The notes under the pieces: model-generated
What the model saw: the letters and a program-made list of their open reading frames with translations, nothing else
Databases searched by the model: none
Told to the model about the DNA's origin: nothing
Source of the DNA: Sodalis glossinidius str. 'morsitans'
GTDB lineage: Bacteria > Pseudomonadota > Gammaproteobacteria > Enterobacterales > Enterobacteriaceae
Length of the DNA: 64,000 bases
Assembly (NCBI RefSeq): GCF_000010085.1
Contig: NC_007712.1
Span: forward strand, 992,001 to 1,056,000
Reading direction: 5' to 3'
Program-made: the position numbers and the translations under genes
Shown: positions 1 to 9,469 of the stretch, piece by piece
How the letters are laid out: every line of letters begins with the position of its first letter
How positions within the stretch are numbered: position 1 is the first letter of the stretch

Positions 1-397
<397 letters not shown>

Positions 398-591
398 ACA
401 ACACCTGAGCTGTTTGAGAGAGGGCGAAAGCCAGAGCTGTAACGAACGTTAGCGGCAAAGCGCAAGCGACATGAACGCGAGCGCCAGAAAGACGATATCA
501 GCGATGTTCCGGATAACGCCCGATGGTCACGCAAGTGAGGGTTGGGCAGCAAGAGCAGTCTGCATGGTGAAAGCGGTGCGGAAAACGAATT

Positions 592-711
592 TGCCTGGCG
601 GCACGAGCGCGGTGGTCCCACCTGACCCCATGCCGAACTCAGAAGTGAAACGCCGTAGCGCCGATGGTAGTGTGGGGTCTCCCCATGCGAGAGTAGGGAA
701 CTGCCAGGCAT
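592..711 (+). rRNA. rrf: 5S rRNA
   Basis: A 120-nt 5S rRNA starts TGCCTGGCGGC and ends CTGCCAGGCAT, and the two ends pair to form helix I. The internal segment CCCCATGCCGAACTCAGAAGTGAA is diagnostic in its core (GCCGAACTCAGAAGTGAAA). It lies 194 nt after the 23S gene, in the same transcription unit. Confidence 0.97.
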
Positions 712-841
712 CCATTACGTCCTAACGGGTAGCCCGTGACGAGCAGTATCAACAGGTAGCGCGAGCTGCGGTAACACCCGGGATGGTCAACAGGCGTCTG
801 ACCTCGCTCATGTTAATCTGGTGTGTGTGTAGTGATTCGGT

Positions 842-918
842 GGTGCGGTAGTTCAGTCGGTTAGAATACCGGCCTGTCACGCCGGGGGTCGCGGGTTCGA
901 GTCCCGTCCGCACCGCCA
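842..918 (+). tRNA. aspU: tRNA-Asp (GTC)
   Basis: A 77-nt tRNA with acceptor GGTGCGG/CCGCACC, the anticodon stem-loop CCTGTCACG with anticodon GTC, the T-arm GGTTCGAGTCC and an encoded CCA end. It ends the rRNA operon, as aspU does in E. coli rrnH. A near-identical second tRNA-Asp lies at 8087-8163. The two differ by one compensated pair in the T stem (C-G here, U-A there). Confidence 0.97.
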
Positions 919-926
919 CTCCAATT

Positions 927-960
927 AAAAGCCCTGAACATCGGTTTAGGGCTTTTTTTG
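927..960 (+). terminator. Intrinsic terminator of the rRNA operon
   Basis: The hairpin AAAGCCCTGAA...TTTAGGGCTTT, with a T run, starts about 10 nt after the tRNA-Asp CCA end. It is the expected transcription stop for the 23S-5S-tRNA unit. Confidence 0.85.
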
Positions 961-1007
961 TTTCAGACACCGAGCAGGCTCCGATCACTGACCGCGGCAT
1001 AATCGCC

Positions 1008-1592
1008 TCATGGCGCAACGTTGGGCAATGGCGCAATGTAGCGCTTCTCGGGGTTATCCGGATTGAAGCGGGCGATCTCCGCAAACGACTCCTCAACGGA
1101 GCCATAACGCTGCTGGCTAAGGAAACTGCGCCAGGCGTGCCAGCGGTAATGCGGTTCGCCGGGTTCACCCTGATGCTTGTCGAGCAGATATAAGGTAAAT
1201 TTTACCGGCAGCAGGGTATACAAATTAGCTCCATATTTTTGCGCTTTCACTAAATGATAACGCCTGCCGTCGTGAAACAGGCGGTTGACCAGCACCTTGG
1301 CAGAACTGGCGGTAAGACGGCTATCCAGCCATACAAATTTGTCGCTGTTGGCGACGGGTACCATGCTAAATACGCCATCCGGGTGGTGAATGAAAAAACT
1401 GATGCCGTGGCAATTATGCGTGTGGTTATTATCGAATTGCCCCAGGATTACCAGGTCAGGTTTGCCATTATTATCAATGTCTACCCGATTACCGCCTGGA
1501 ACCAGCGGAACCGGCGTCAGATTGGCGCCTGTCGCGCTGACTGAGACAAACAGGGCTAGCAGTAACGCCCTAATTGAATATATTGCCCTCAA
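1008..1592 (-). CDS. carG: CarG-like secreted protein (carbapenem self-resistance family)
   Basis: The protein has 194 residues with a clear Sec signal peptide (basic MRAIYSIR, hydrophobic ALLLALFVSVSATGA) and a mature domain with the motif VDIDNNGKPDLVILGQFDNN. From memory this matches the CarG/CpmJ family of periplasmic proteins that protect carbapenem producers. Support is strong from context, because the gene overlaps by 23 nt the truncated carA just upstream; in Pectobacterium and Serratia car clusters carA and carG lie in one operon. The only in-frame start near the signal peptide is TTG, without a convincing ribosome binding site. Expression may depend on translational coupling to carA'. 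Everything between carA and carG has been deleted. The family call rests on recalled similarity and not on a search. Confidence 0.55.
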   Translation of the reverse strand: MRAIYSIRALLLALFVSVSATGANLTPVPLVPGGNRVDIDNNGKPDLVILGQFDNNHTHNCHGISFFIHHPDGVFSMVPVANSDKFVWLDSRLTASSAKVLVNRLFHDGRRYHLVKAQKYGANLYTLLPVKFTLYLLDKHQGEPGEPHYRWHAWRSFLSQQRYGSVEESFAEIARFNPDNPEKRYIAPLPNVAP

Positions 1593-2208
1593 TCGCCAGA
1601 GGCATCTTGGCCGGGCGCAGTAATTGCCGGCTCTCGCAGACCTGATAATCGGCGTTGCTAAAGCGAAATACGTTCAACGTTCCCGGCAAAATGCGCTGAA
1701 TATGGCAGCCCGTACTGACCGCCGTTTCACCTGCCTGCGGGTCGTGCTGGATATCGTGGTCGTGCAGCGCGCTGATGAGTTTCAATTTATCGGTAATCCA
1801 CCGGTCGCCCGCATTTACCAGATACACCGGGTTCTGGCCACAGGCATCGGTCAGCAGCGTCAGGGTGCCGTTGCGATCTTCGATAAAAAAGCAAAAGTCA
1901 CCTTCAGCGAGGCCAAGCGCCGCTGAGCCCAGTTGCGTGCTAATCTGGTAGAGTATTTCCGCCCCGTTAACCACGGGCACACCGCCGGTGAAGTGCGTCG
2001 CCAGATGGCGCAGCAGGCGCTTGTTACGCAGCGATCCAATGAGATAGGCGCTGCCGGTGGTGAAGCGATAACTCTGCACCGGGGTTTTGCGCCCGGTAAA
2101 CAGGCATCCATTACGCAGCATTTCAATATTGCCGCTGCAGCAGTGTGCTAATAGACTGATATCTTTGTTGATATTACCATGAATGATGCAAAAGTCATTG
2201 TCCACCAT
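1570..2208 (-). pseudogene. carA: carA remnant: N-terminal domain of carbapenam synthetase
   Basis: An ATG preceded by AGGAG opens a 212-residue frame. It matches, from memory, the N-terminal glutaminase-like domain of CarA, the ATP-dependent enzyme that closes the beta-lactam ring of carbapenams. Useful landmarks are GTAYLIGSL-like TGSAYLIGSLRN, the motif LGLAEGDFCFFIEDRNG and a central P-V-Y-L-V strand. Family members run to about 500 residues. Here the frame stops just after the domain, so the ATP-binding synthetase half is gone and no carbapenam could be made. The stop overlaps the following carG-like gene, which fits one large deletion that fused the two ends of a car operon. Confidence 0.65.
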
Positions 2209-2634
2209 CTCTCAACTCCTCTCGATTATGCTATCGATTGCAGCGCGGTGCCGGCTGCTCGACTTTTAAACTCTCACGATAAACAAGTTTGGCAGTAATG
2301 AATACTGGACTATAGTTCAGTAGTTGACGGCGGCGGATGGCCTAATCAGCAGATCAGACCAGGGCCAATGTCCCTATAGGAAAGGCCGGAAAGGTCTTAG
2401 CCGATGCCACACAGCTTGGATTGCTGTTGTCGTACCCGGAGTCAGTCTCAGTAAGAAGGGTTTGTGATATACTGTGTGGGTCGGGCCGCTACGTCATGGC
2501 TTCACATTGAATTTTCCGGGCCGAGAGCTTATAACAGCATAAGATCGTAAGGTGCCTGTGGACGAAAAACAGCGGGGAATTAACTCAAACACTGCCACGG
2601 GCGCAAAAAAAATTTGAGAACATAGGCGGTAACC
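2209..2634. promoter_or_regulatory. Divergent promoter region between carA' and yafD
   Basis: There is no gene in these 426 bases. A TGATATACT extended -10 element lies near 2465-2473, oriented towards yafD, with a poor -35 region; this is a weak prediction. The carA' ribosome binding site (AGGAG) is at the left edge, on the minus strand. E. coli carries dkgB and yafC hereabouts and no trace of either was recognised. Confidence 0.3.
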
Positions 2635-3822
2635 GTGCCAAAAAAAACATATGCCGTCAGGTATGTCGCGGGCCAGCCAGTCGAGCGTATTTTCCCACCT
2701 CTTGCCTCTGGTCAATTAGGTCAGGCGTTGCCGCCGGGAGAACCTCTGCCAGGCTCGCGCATTTTGCGGGTGATGGTATGGAATATCTTCAAACAGCAGC
2801 GCGCCAATTGGCTATCGGTTCTGCAGGGGTTTGGAAAAGACACCCAGCTGGTCCTGCTACAGGAAGCGCAAACTACTCCTGAACTGGTCCGATTCGCCAC
2901 TTCTCATTATCTGGCGGCGGATCAGGTTCCTGCATTGATTTTCCCGCAGCACCCGTCTGGGGTGATGACCTTGTCCGCGGCTCATCCCGTCTACTGCTGT
3001 CCGCTACGCGAACGTGAACCGCTGTTACGGTTAGCTAAATCGGCGCTGGTCACCGTATATCCAATCCACAATGGCCAGCTACTAATGGTGGTCAATATCC
3101 ATGCGGTGAATTTCAGTCTGGGCATTGATGTATACAGTAAGCAGTTGGACCCCATCGGAGAGCAGATCCGTAATCACAGCGGTCCGGTGATCATGGCGGG
3201 GGATTTTAACGCCTGGAGCCGACAGCGTATGTTGGCGCTTTACCGTTTCGCGGAACAAATGGGCCTGGGCGAAGTGAGATTTGTCGACGATCAGCGCCGG
3301 CGGGCGTTTGGCCGTCCGCTGGATTTCGTTTTTTACCGCGATATGAACGTCTGCGAGGCGTCAGTGCTGGTTACCGAGGCCTCAGACCATAATCCCTTAC
3401 TGGTCGAGTTTGAGCCTACCCCCGTCGCGCGCGGCCCCCGGCGGAACCGAAAATCGTCGGTATCGGGACTTAGGCCCTCAGCATATGGGGGTCTATATTT
3501 CCAATACTGTAGCGGGGTTCAGAACGGGGGATTGCAGACAGACATAAAAAAAGCAGACGTTGTAGCGTATGCTTTTTATAATGCTAACGGTGGCATGAAT
3601 CTGCCCAGGCATCGCGTCGTGCTGTCTCACATCGCCGAAAAAACGAGGCGATCAGCGCTGCCTCAGGAATCCGTTGACTTGCCGTTAACGAACAGCGTGA
3701 GCTTAAGCCCCGGCTGCAGGTTGTTCGCATTAGTCAACGCATCGTTCCAGCGCATTACGTCTTTGATATCGACGCCGTGCCGGCGGGCTATGCTCTCCAG
3801 GGAATCCCCCTTGCGCACCTGA
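2635..3822 (+). CDS. yafD: YafD, endonuclease/exonuclease/phosphatase family, with non-native C-terminal read-through
   Basis: A GTG start follows AGGCGGTAACC. Residues 1 to about 265 match YafD throughout (RYVAGQP, MVWNIFKQQRA, LLQEAQTTPELV, VIMAGDFNAWSR, RPLDFVFYRD, ASDHNPLLVEF), including the family's Asn, Glu, Asp-Asn and terminal Asp-His catalytic motifs. E. coli YafD ends at about 266 residues. This frame has lost the normal stop and runs another 130 residues of unrelated sequence, through the hairpin at 3546-3579 and antisense to the mltD 3' end. Transcription should stop at that hairpin, so many transcripts would lack a stop codon. The tail is probably not functional and the gene may be in early decay. 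YafD's biological role is poorly known. Confidence 0.85.
   Translation: MPKKTYAVRYVAGQPVERIFPPLASGQLGQALPPGEPLPGSRILRVMVWNIFKQQRANWLSVLQGFGKDTQLVLLQEAQTTPELVRFATSHYLAADQVPALIFPQHPSGVMTLSAAHPVYCCPLREREPLLRLAKSALVTVYPIHNGQLLMVVNIHAVNFSLGIDVYSKQLDPIGEQIRNHSGPVIMAGDFNAWSRQRMLALYRFAEQMGLGEVRFVDDQRRRAFGRPLDFVFYRDMNVCEASVLVTEASDHNPLLVEFEPTPVARGPRRNRKSSVSGLRPSAYGGLYFQYCSGVQNGGLQTDIKKADVVAYAFYNANGGMNLPRHRVVLSHIAEKTRRSALPQESVDLPLTNSVSLSPGCRLFALVNASFQRITSLISTPCRRAMLSRESPLRT
3546..3579. terminator. Bidirectional terminator between yafD and mltD
   Basis: AAAAAGCA pairs with TGCTTTTT around a short inner stem (ACG/CGT), with an A run on one side and a T run on the other. It can therefore serve both yafD (+) and mltD (-). 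The yafD reading frame now passes through it. Confidence 0.7.
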
Positions 3823-5033
3823 TAGGTAATGCTGTTGTTGTTGGCAATCTGCATCGTGCCGCTGCCAACTTTCAGCGTCTGGCCCACCTTCAGGCTACGC
3901 GCGCTGCGCAGATTATTCCACTTATGCAGTTCAGCGGTTTTAACGTTAAGCCGTTGTGCGATGCCGGATAACGTATCTCCGGCGCGGACCTCATAGCTGC
4001 CGCCGAGGTTATCGGCAAGCTGCGTGGACTGTACCACCGCAATGCCGCCTTCCGCCAGCGAGGTACGCAGCTGGGAGGCATGCTCCTTGGGTAGCATTAT
4101 GTAATGCGGTCCATTGGGCGCCGTCACGTTGCGCTTATAGCCAGTGTTGAAGCTTTTCAACTTGGTCAGCGACAGGCCCGACATTTCCGCCGCCTGCGTC
4201 AGGCCGATCTGCTGGCCGACTTCCACCCGCGCCAGTGCGCGCTGTGCATTCGATTTAGGCAACGCGATGCCAAATTGTTTGCTATTCTTAATGAGGTTGC
4301 TAAGCGCAAGCATCTTCGGAACATAAATGGTGGTTTCGCGAGGCAGCGCCAACGACCAGAAGTCGGTAGGGCGGCCCCTGGCCTTATTACGCTTAATGGC
4401 CTTCATAATACGGCCTTCACCGCTGTTATAGGCAGCGATAGTCAATAGCCAGTCGCCGTCGAACATACGGTTAAGCCGCTGCATCATATCCAGCGCAACG
4501 GTGGTAGACGCCACCACATCACGGCGGCCATCATACCACTGATTTTGCTTCAAGCCATAATTCTTGCCTGTCCTGGGAACAATCTGCCAAAGGCCAGCCG
4601 CGTTAGAGGCGGATGTTGCCTTAGGGTCAAAAGCGCTCTCCACTATGGGTAGCAGTACCAATTCCATCGGCATCTTACGTTGCTTAATCTGCTCGACAAT
4701 CCAGTACACGTACGGCTCTGCCCGTAATGTTACATCGTGGAGATAGCTCTTCTGTTTCAAATAACGCTTTTGTTGCTCGCGGACCCGGGCGTTATCCGGT
4801 ATATGCATCTTCAGCTCGTCGCCAATGAAGTCCCACAAATCGCCTTGCGGCAGGCTAGTGTTAATATCTTGCCATTGCGCGGTGCCCGCTCGGTCATCTG
4901 TGTACTTTCCTGCTTCACCTTGACCTGCCGAAGAAACACTCTGTGCATGCTGTTCGTGGGGTGGCGTGTCCTGCCTGGACGCCTGACACCCCACCAGCAA
5001 GACCGAGGCGAATAAGATCGCATGAGTCTTCAT
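3663..5033 (-). CDS. mltD: Membrane-bound lytic murein transglycosylase D
   Basis: The 456-residue protein (E. coli 452) cleaves peptidoglycan between MurNAc and GlcNAc to form 1,6-anhydro ends and acts on the inner face of the outer membrane. The signal peptide ends in the lipobox LVGC (Cys16). The SLT domain spans roughly residues 105-225, with catalytic Glu132 in PIVESAFDP, GLWQ at 147-150 and AAYNSGEGR. Two LysM peptidoglycan-binding modules follow near residues 345-390 and 403-450 (YEVRAGDTLSGIA, YQVRKGDSLESIA). Nothing is missing. It lies next to gloB on the same strand, as in E. coli. Confidence 0.96.
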   Translation of the reverse strand: MKTHAILFASVLLVGCQASRQDTPPHEQHAQSVSSAGQGEAGKYTDDRAGTAQWQDINTSLPQGDLWDFIGDELKMHIPDNARVREQQKRYLKQKSYLHDVTLRAEPYVYWIVEQIKQRKMPMELVLLPIVESAFDPKATSASNAAGLWQIVPRTGKNYGLKQNQWYDGRRDVVASTTVALDMMQRLNRMFDGDWLLTIAAYNSGEGRIMKAIKRNKARGRPTDFWSLALPRETTIYVPKMLALSNLIKNSKQFGIALPKSNAQRALARVEVGQQIGLTQAAEMSGLSLTKLKSFNTGYKRNVTAPNGPHYIMLPKEHASQLRTSLAEGGIAVVQSTQLADNLGGSYEVRAGDTLSGIAQRLNVKTAELHKWNNLRSARSLKVGQTLKVGSGTMQIANNNSITYQVRKGDSLESIARRHGVDIKDVMRWNDALTNANNLQPGLKLTLFVNGKSTDS

Positions 5034-5103
5034 CTGTATGTCAATAGTCGCTTAAAAGACGGGCAATGGTACTTTGAAGGCTGGGACATTACAAATAAAA
5101 CCT

Positions 5104-5856
5104 TTAGAAATGATCCTTCTTCTCGCGTAATGCCGCAAAAACACGCCATTCCTCGCTGGGAGCGGGGTGAACGTTTAATTTGTTTTGTAAATTAACGTCA
5201 TGGCAACGTAAGAAAAGATTAATTTGTCGCTCTAAATGCAGTTTTGTCGGCATGCTGGGCTGGTTTTTCAGCCGTAACTCTTTAATTTTACGTTGATAAT
5301 CAGTGATAACGCTATCTTGGGGTAATAGGGCGGCAGCAAAGTTTAAATTGCTTAAAGTATACTCATGTGCGGCACAAATAAGGGTAGCGGACGAAAGCTG
5401 GTTAACCTTCTGAAAAGACTCATACATTTGCCTGGGTGTGCCCTCAAACAGCCGGCCGCTACCTGCGGAAAAAACCGTGTCGCCGCAAAAAAGCCAGGGC
5501 GCGCTATAAAATCCGATATGTCCGAGTGTATGACCGGGTAATGCCATTATGCTGAAGGTGTGGTCCAGTAATGTCAGGCTATCGCCTTCGTTGACTATCT
5601 GCGTTGCGCCTTTGGAACGGGTTTCTTCTGGGCCATAGACTGGCACGGGAAAATGCTGCAGCAGCTCGCTAACGCCGCCTACATGGTCCTGGTGATGATG
5701 AGTCAATAAAACGGCGACAGGGGTCAGCCGGTGGTCGGCCAGCGCTTGCAACACCGGCGTCGCATCGCCCGGATCGACCACCAGGCAGCGCCTGTCGTCA
5801 TTGTGTAAAAGCCAAATGTAATTATCCGCCAATGCGGGAATGCTGATAAGATTCAT
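5104..5856 (-). CDS. gloB: Hydroxyacylglutathione hydrolase (glyoxalase II)
   Basis: The 250-residue metallo-beta-lactamase-fold enzyme (E. coli 251) hydrolyses S-lactoylglutathione to lactate and glutathione, the second step of methylglyoxal detoxification. The metal-binding motif THHHQDH is present, as are the further His and Asp ligands in LPGHTLGH and CGDTVFSAG. The start was set at ATG 5856 because [15 protein letters not shown] matches the family N terminus; the frame is open 23 codons further upstream without homology. It is divergent from yafS. Confidence 0.95.
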
Positions 5857-5902
5857 TGTTAACCTCGTTATTTTTTCTATGGCACTTAGAAGATAGACAA
5901 AC

Positions 5903-6631
5903 ATGAAACCAGCGCAAAGTAACAAAACGATTAAGGCGCCTGTCTCATGGGACGATATTCCCTGCGGGGCTTACTATCGTCAGGCGCTGGAGCAGGGTTT
6001 GAAAGCCTGGTGGCCAAAGCTGTTCGGTTTCCATTTACTTAAAATCGGCGCGCTGAGCGCGGATCTGGATACCAGCGATTGTGCGATTTCTCATCAGGTG
6101 AATGTGGGACTTGAAGGCGAGTGTTTGCAGGTTATCGCCGACCCTTATCAATTACCCTTTGCCAATAAGTCGGCTGATGTCTGTCTGCTGGCCCATACCT
6201 TATCCTATACCGGCGATCCCCATCGGCTGCTGCGGGAGGTGGACCGCGTGCTTATTGATGACGGCTGGCTGGTCATCACGACGTTTAACCCGGTAAGTAT
6301 GCTGGGGTTGGGCAAAATCTGCCCGGTTCTCTTTCGCCGCCAGCCGTACAGAAGCCGCATGTATACACAGATGCGGCTATTGGATTGGCTGGGGGTGCTT
6401 AATTTCGAGGTTTTGCACCGCACCCATCTGCAGGTGCTGCCGTGGCGGCGCCAGGGGGGGAGGCTGCTCAGCACCCATTTTCCGGCTATCGGTTGCTTGA
6501 GCGTGATTGTCGCGCGAAAACGCACATTCCCCCTCAGCCTGACGCCGCTGAAGAACTCGACGCCCTCCCGGGGATTAAGCCGGCCGGTTAACGCCACCAC
6601 CCGCAGCTGCCGGCAACGGCATGTCTCATAA
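5903..6631 (+). CDS. yafS: SAM-dependent methyltransferase-like protein YafS
   Basis: The 242-residue protein matches YafS in length and position. It has a class I methyltransferase core: [26 protein letters not shown] carries the post-I motif (kept here as [10 protein letters not shown]), and [12 protein letters not shown] is the motif-III region. Substrate and role are unknown, also in E. coli. It reads towards the convergent rnhA, from which 16 nt separate it. Confidence 0.85.
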
Positions 6632-6647
6632 ACAAAGTGAACCCGAT

Positions 6648-7139
6648 TTAATCCGCCCGGCCGCCGCTCGTTTGCGCTTCCACTCGATAACCGATGTCCT
6701 CCAATGCCGGATGGCAGGCGGCGGTGCGAGCCAGTTCATCGCAGCGTTCGTTTTCCGGGTGGCCCGAGTGGCCCTTTACCCAATCCCAGCGCAGGGTATG
6801 AGGCTGAATGGCCGCGTCCAGCCGCTGCCATAAGTCGACGTTTTTCACGGGTTTCTTGTAGGCGGTTTTCCAGCCCCGCTTTTTCCAGTTGTGTATCCAT
6901 TGGGTAATCCCCTGGCGGACGTACTGGCTGTCGGTACTAAGCACCACCTCGCAGGCATCCGTCAGCGCCTCCAATGCCACAATCGCCGCCATCAGCTCCA
7001 TGCGATTATTGGTGGTCAGGCGATAACCGGCGCTGAAGGTTTTTTCGTGCTGCTTATAGCGCAGTATGGCGCCATAGCCGCCGGGACCGGGATTGCCCAG
7101 GCACGAACCGTCGGTGAAAATTGCAACCTGTTTACGCAT
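6648..7139 (-). CDS. rnhA: Ribonuclease HI
   Basis: The 163-residue protein (E. coli 155) degrades the RNA strand of RNA-DNA hybrids in the cytoplasm. All four catalytic carboxylates are at the E. coli numbers: Asp10 (FTDGS), Glu48 (RMELM), Asp70 (STDSQ) and Asp134 (ERCDELA). The C-terminal extension of 8 residues is unremarkable. It is divergently transcribed from dnaQ across a 53-nt promoter region, the same arrangement as in E. coli. Confidence 0.97.
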   Translation of the reverse strand: MRKQVAIFTDGSCLGNPGPGGYGAILRYKQHEKTFSAGYRLTTNNRMELMAAIVALEALTDACEVVLSTDSQYVRQGITQWIHNWKKRGWKTAYKKPVKNVDLWQRLDAAIQPHTLRWDWVKGHSGHPENERCDELARTAACHPALEDIGYRVEAQTSGGRAD

Positions 7140-7192
7140 CTCTGGTAAACTTGCTCCATGTTAAAAGCCCAAGTCTGACATAAACGAGCATT

Positions 7193-7951
7193 ATGAGCAC
7201 TGACATTACGCGACAGATTGTTCTGGATACCGAAACCACCGGTATGAACAAGTTGGGGGTCCACTATGAAGGACACAGGATTATCGAAATCGGCGCGGTG
7301 GAGGTCATCAATCGCCGCCTGACCGGCCGGCATTTTCATGTTTATCTGAAACCGGACCGGCTCGTCGATCCCGAAGCGTTCAACGTGCACGGCATCAGCG
7401 ACGAGTTTCTGGCGGATAAGCCGACATTTGCCGACGTGGCGGACGAGTTTCTGCACTTTATCCGCGGTGGCGAACTGGTCATTCATAATGCCCCCTTCGA
7501 TATCGGCTTTATGGATTATGAGTTTGGCATGCTAAACCGCGGCATTGCCAAGACTGACACCTTTTGTAAGGTGACGGACAGTTTGCTGCTGGCGCGCAAA
7601 ATGTTCCCGGGTAAGCGCAACAGCCTGGACGCATTGTGCGACCGCTACTTGATCGATAACAGTAAGCGTACCCTCCACGGCGCATTGCTTGACGCCGAAA
7701 TTCTGGCGGATGTTTTCCTGCTGATGACCGGTGGCCAGACCGCGATGCGTTTTGCCATGGAAGGAGAGCAAGAGCAACGCGATGTGGGCGAAACCGTACA
7801 AATTCAGCGGGTGCAGCGCGTCCAGACGTCGCTGAAGGTGATCTATGCCAGCGACGAGGAGGTCGTAGCCCATGAGCAGCGTTTGGATCTGGTGCAGAAA
7901 AAGGGCGGTAGCTGTGTGTGGCGGGCGGAAAGATCTGCACAAAGCGAATAA
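7193..7951 (+). CDS. dnaQ: DNA polymerase III epsilon subunit, 3'-5' proofreading exonuclease
   Basis: The 252-residue protein proofreads for the replicative polymerase core. The DEDDh motifs are intact: Asp12 and Glu14 in LDTETTG, NAPFDIGFMD, and HGALLDAEIL with the catalytic His and Asp. The C-terminal segment that tethers it to the polymerase alpha subunit is also present. It looks fully functional, in contrast with the nearby dead dinB. Confidence 0.97.
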   Translation: MSTDITRQIVLDTETTGMNKLGVHYEGHRIIEIGAVEVINRRLTGRHFHVYLKPDRLVDPEAFNVHGISDEFLADKPTFADVADEFLHFIRGGELVIHNAPFDIGFMDYEFGMLNRGIAKTDTFCKVTDSLLLARKMFPGKRNSLDALCDRYLIDNSKRTLHGALLDAEILADVFLLMTGGQTAMRFAMEGEQEQRDVGETVQIQRVQRVQTSLKVIYASDEEVVAHEQRLDLVQKKGGSCVWRAERSAQSE

Positions 7952-8086
7952 AATCATCCTGTCAGGTCAAAATGAACGCAGGGTGCTGCAATGATCAGCA
8001 AACGATTTCCCGGCGCATAAAAAGCATTGACGTCAAACGGCACTGACCTTACTATTCGCCTCGCTTTCCCGACAAAGCACAAGTGC

Positions 8087-8163
8087 GGTGCGGTAGTTCA
8101 GTCGGTTAGAATACCGGCCTGTCACGCCGGGGGTCGTGGGTTCGAGTCCCATCCGCACCGCCA
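8087..8163 (+). tRNA. aspV: tRNA-Asp (GTC), second copy
   Basis: The 77-nt tRNA has anticodon GTC and an encoded CCA. It follows dnaQ as aspV does in E. coli. It is identical to the copy at 842 except for a T-stem pair changed on both sides (GTGGG...CCCAT for GCGGG...CCCGT), so pairing is kept. Confidence 0.97.
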
Positions 8164-8171
8164 ATCATTTG

Positions 8172-8203
8172 AAACCCTGTGTTTGCCTAAACACAGGGTT
8201 TTG
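8172..8203 (+). terminator. Intrinsic terminator of tRNA-Asp
   Basis: A long perfect stem (AACCCTGTGTTT / AAACACAGGGTT) closes on a short loop and is followed by TTGTCTTTT. It lies 9 nt after the tRNA. Confidence 0.85.
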
Positions 8204-8569
8204 TCTTTTCTGCGGCAGCAGCGCCGCCTTGCATTTCCCCAGCGTATCTTGCGCCAGCCCTGCAGAGATTCAGGCCGCGAATAGCCTGACTAAACCCGTA
8301 TCCGGGCGTTTTGCTGCTTACCGATGAACCCATTCAATAGCGGGCGGATTGCCACCAACGCCGTCTTCGCCATCATGGCCCGAGCCCAGTCCTAGTTTAA
8401 GTGTGAGTTTGAGCCCAAACCTAAACCTAATCCCAAGCCTGAATCTGAGCCCCCAGGCGCTACTCTTCCTTACGGAGGGCGTCGAGCGCGACATTCCGAC
8501 ACAAAAAGAACTAACCGCTCGCGTTATAGGACTAAACTAAAACACCGGCTCACAAAAAAGGAACTGACC
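8204..8569. repeat. Intergenic stretch with a low-complexity CCTAA/CCTGA run
   Basis: No gene is recognised. Between about 8380 and 8455 the sequence is a run of short units of the type CCTAA, CCCAA, CCTGA. In one frame it would encode alternating Pro-Lys, Pro-Asn and Pro-Glu, as in the linker of TonB-like proteins; the frame has no homologous domain on either side and stops occur nearby. It may be a fragment of a proline-rich linker, or simple-sequence expansion. Confidence 0.35.
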
Positions 8570-9469
8570 ATGAGTGACGCGACCGAGAATAAGAGTTTCG
8601 ATTTCAACGCCAATTACCCGCGCGATCTTATCGGTTATGCCGGAAAGCCCCCTCATGCCGGCTGGCCTCAGCAGGCACGTATCGCGGTGCAATTTGTCCT
8701 GAATTATGAAGAAGGGGTCGAAAGTCATGTGCTGCATGGGGACGCGGGTTTCGAAAAGTTCCTTTCCGATATCATTGGCGCCGCCAGTTATCCGGAGAGG
8801 CATATGTCGATGGATTCACTGTACGAATACGGCTCACGTGCCGGTTTCTGGCGGATTCACCAGGAGTTCCGCCGCCGCGGTCTGCCGTTGACCGTCTTTG
8901 GCGTGGCGCTGGCTGCATTATCAGGGCGTCGATGCCAAAACCGAACGCCAGCATATGCAGCAGGCGGTGAATGGTTGACGCAATTATTTGGTTCAGCGCC
9001 GCTGGGTTGGTATACCGGCCACGACAGCCCCAACACCCGGCGGCTGGTGGTGGAGCAGGACGGTTTTCTCTACGACAGTGATTATTACGGCGACGATCTG
9101 CCGTTTTGGGCGCAGGTCACCCGCCAGGACGGCACGGTAAAACCGCATCTTATCATCCCCTATACGCTGGATGCGAACGATATGGGCTTTACCACGCCGT
9201 AGGGGTTTAACAGCGGCGACCAGTTCTACAGCTATTTGCGCGACAGTTTCGACGTACTTTACGCCGAAGGGGAGACGTCACCCAAGATGCTTTCCATCGG
9301 CATGCACGGCCGCATATTTGGCCGGCCGGGCCGGTTTCGCGTGCTGCAACGTTTTCTGGATTATATCCAACAGCACGAACGGGTGTGGATTTGCCGTCGT
9401 CAAGATATCGCTGACCACTGGATTGCCCACCATCCCTACCAGGAAGCGCATCCGGCGCAGGACGGGTAA
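8570..9469 (+). pseudogene. puuE: Allantoinase PuuE-type (polysaccharide deacetylase fold), broken
   Basis: The family opens ring ureides such as allantoin and is about 310 residues long. The gene starts well (ANYPRDLIGYAGKPPHAGWP, VQFVLNYEEG), but about 25 codons are missing after LTVFGVALA. A one-base deletion in the codon run for AVNWLTQL shifts the frame near 8970. A TAG stop occurs at 9200. Homology continues to 9469 (SFDVLYAEGETSPKMLS, IADHWIAHHPYQ). Three independent lesions make loss of function certain. The 3' end is antisense to the extended yafV frame. Confidence 0.88.

Noticed and set aside
8349..8540. Ser/Pro/Leu-rich 63-codon frame over the CCTAA-type run
   Set aside because: Low-complexity DNA produces it; no domain or good start. 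Listed only as a repeat.
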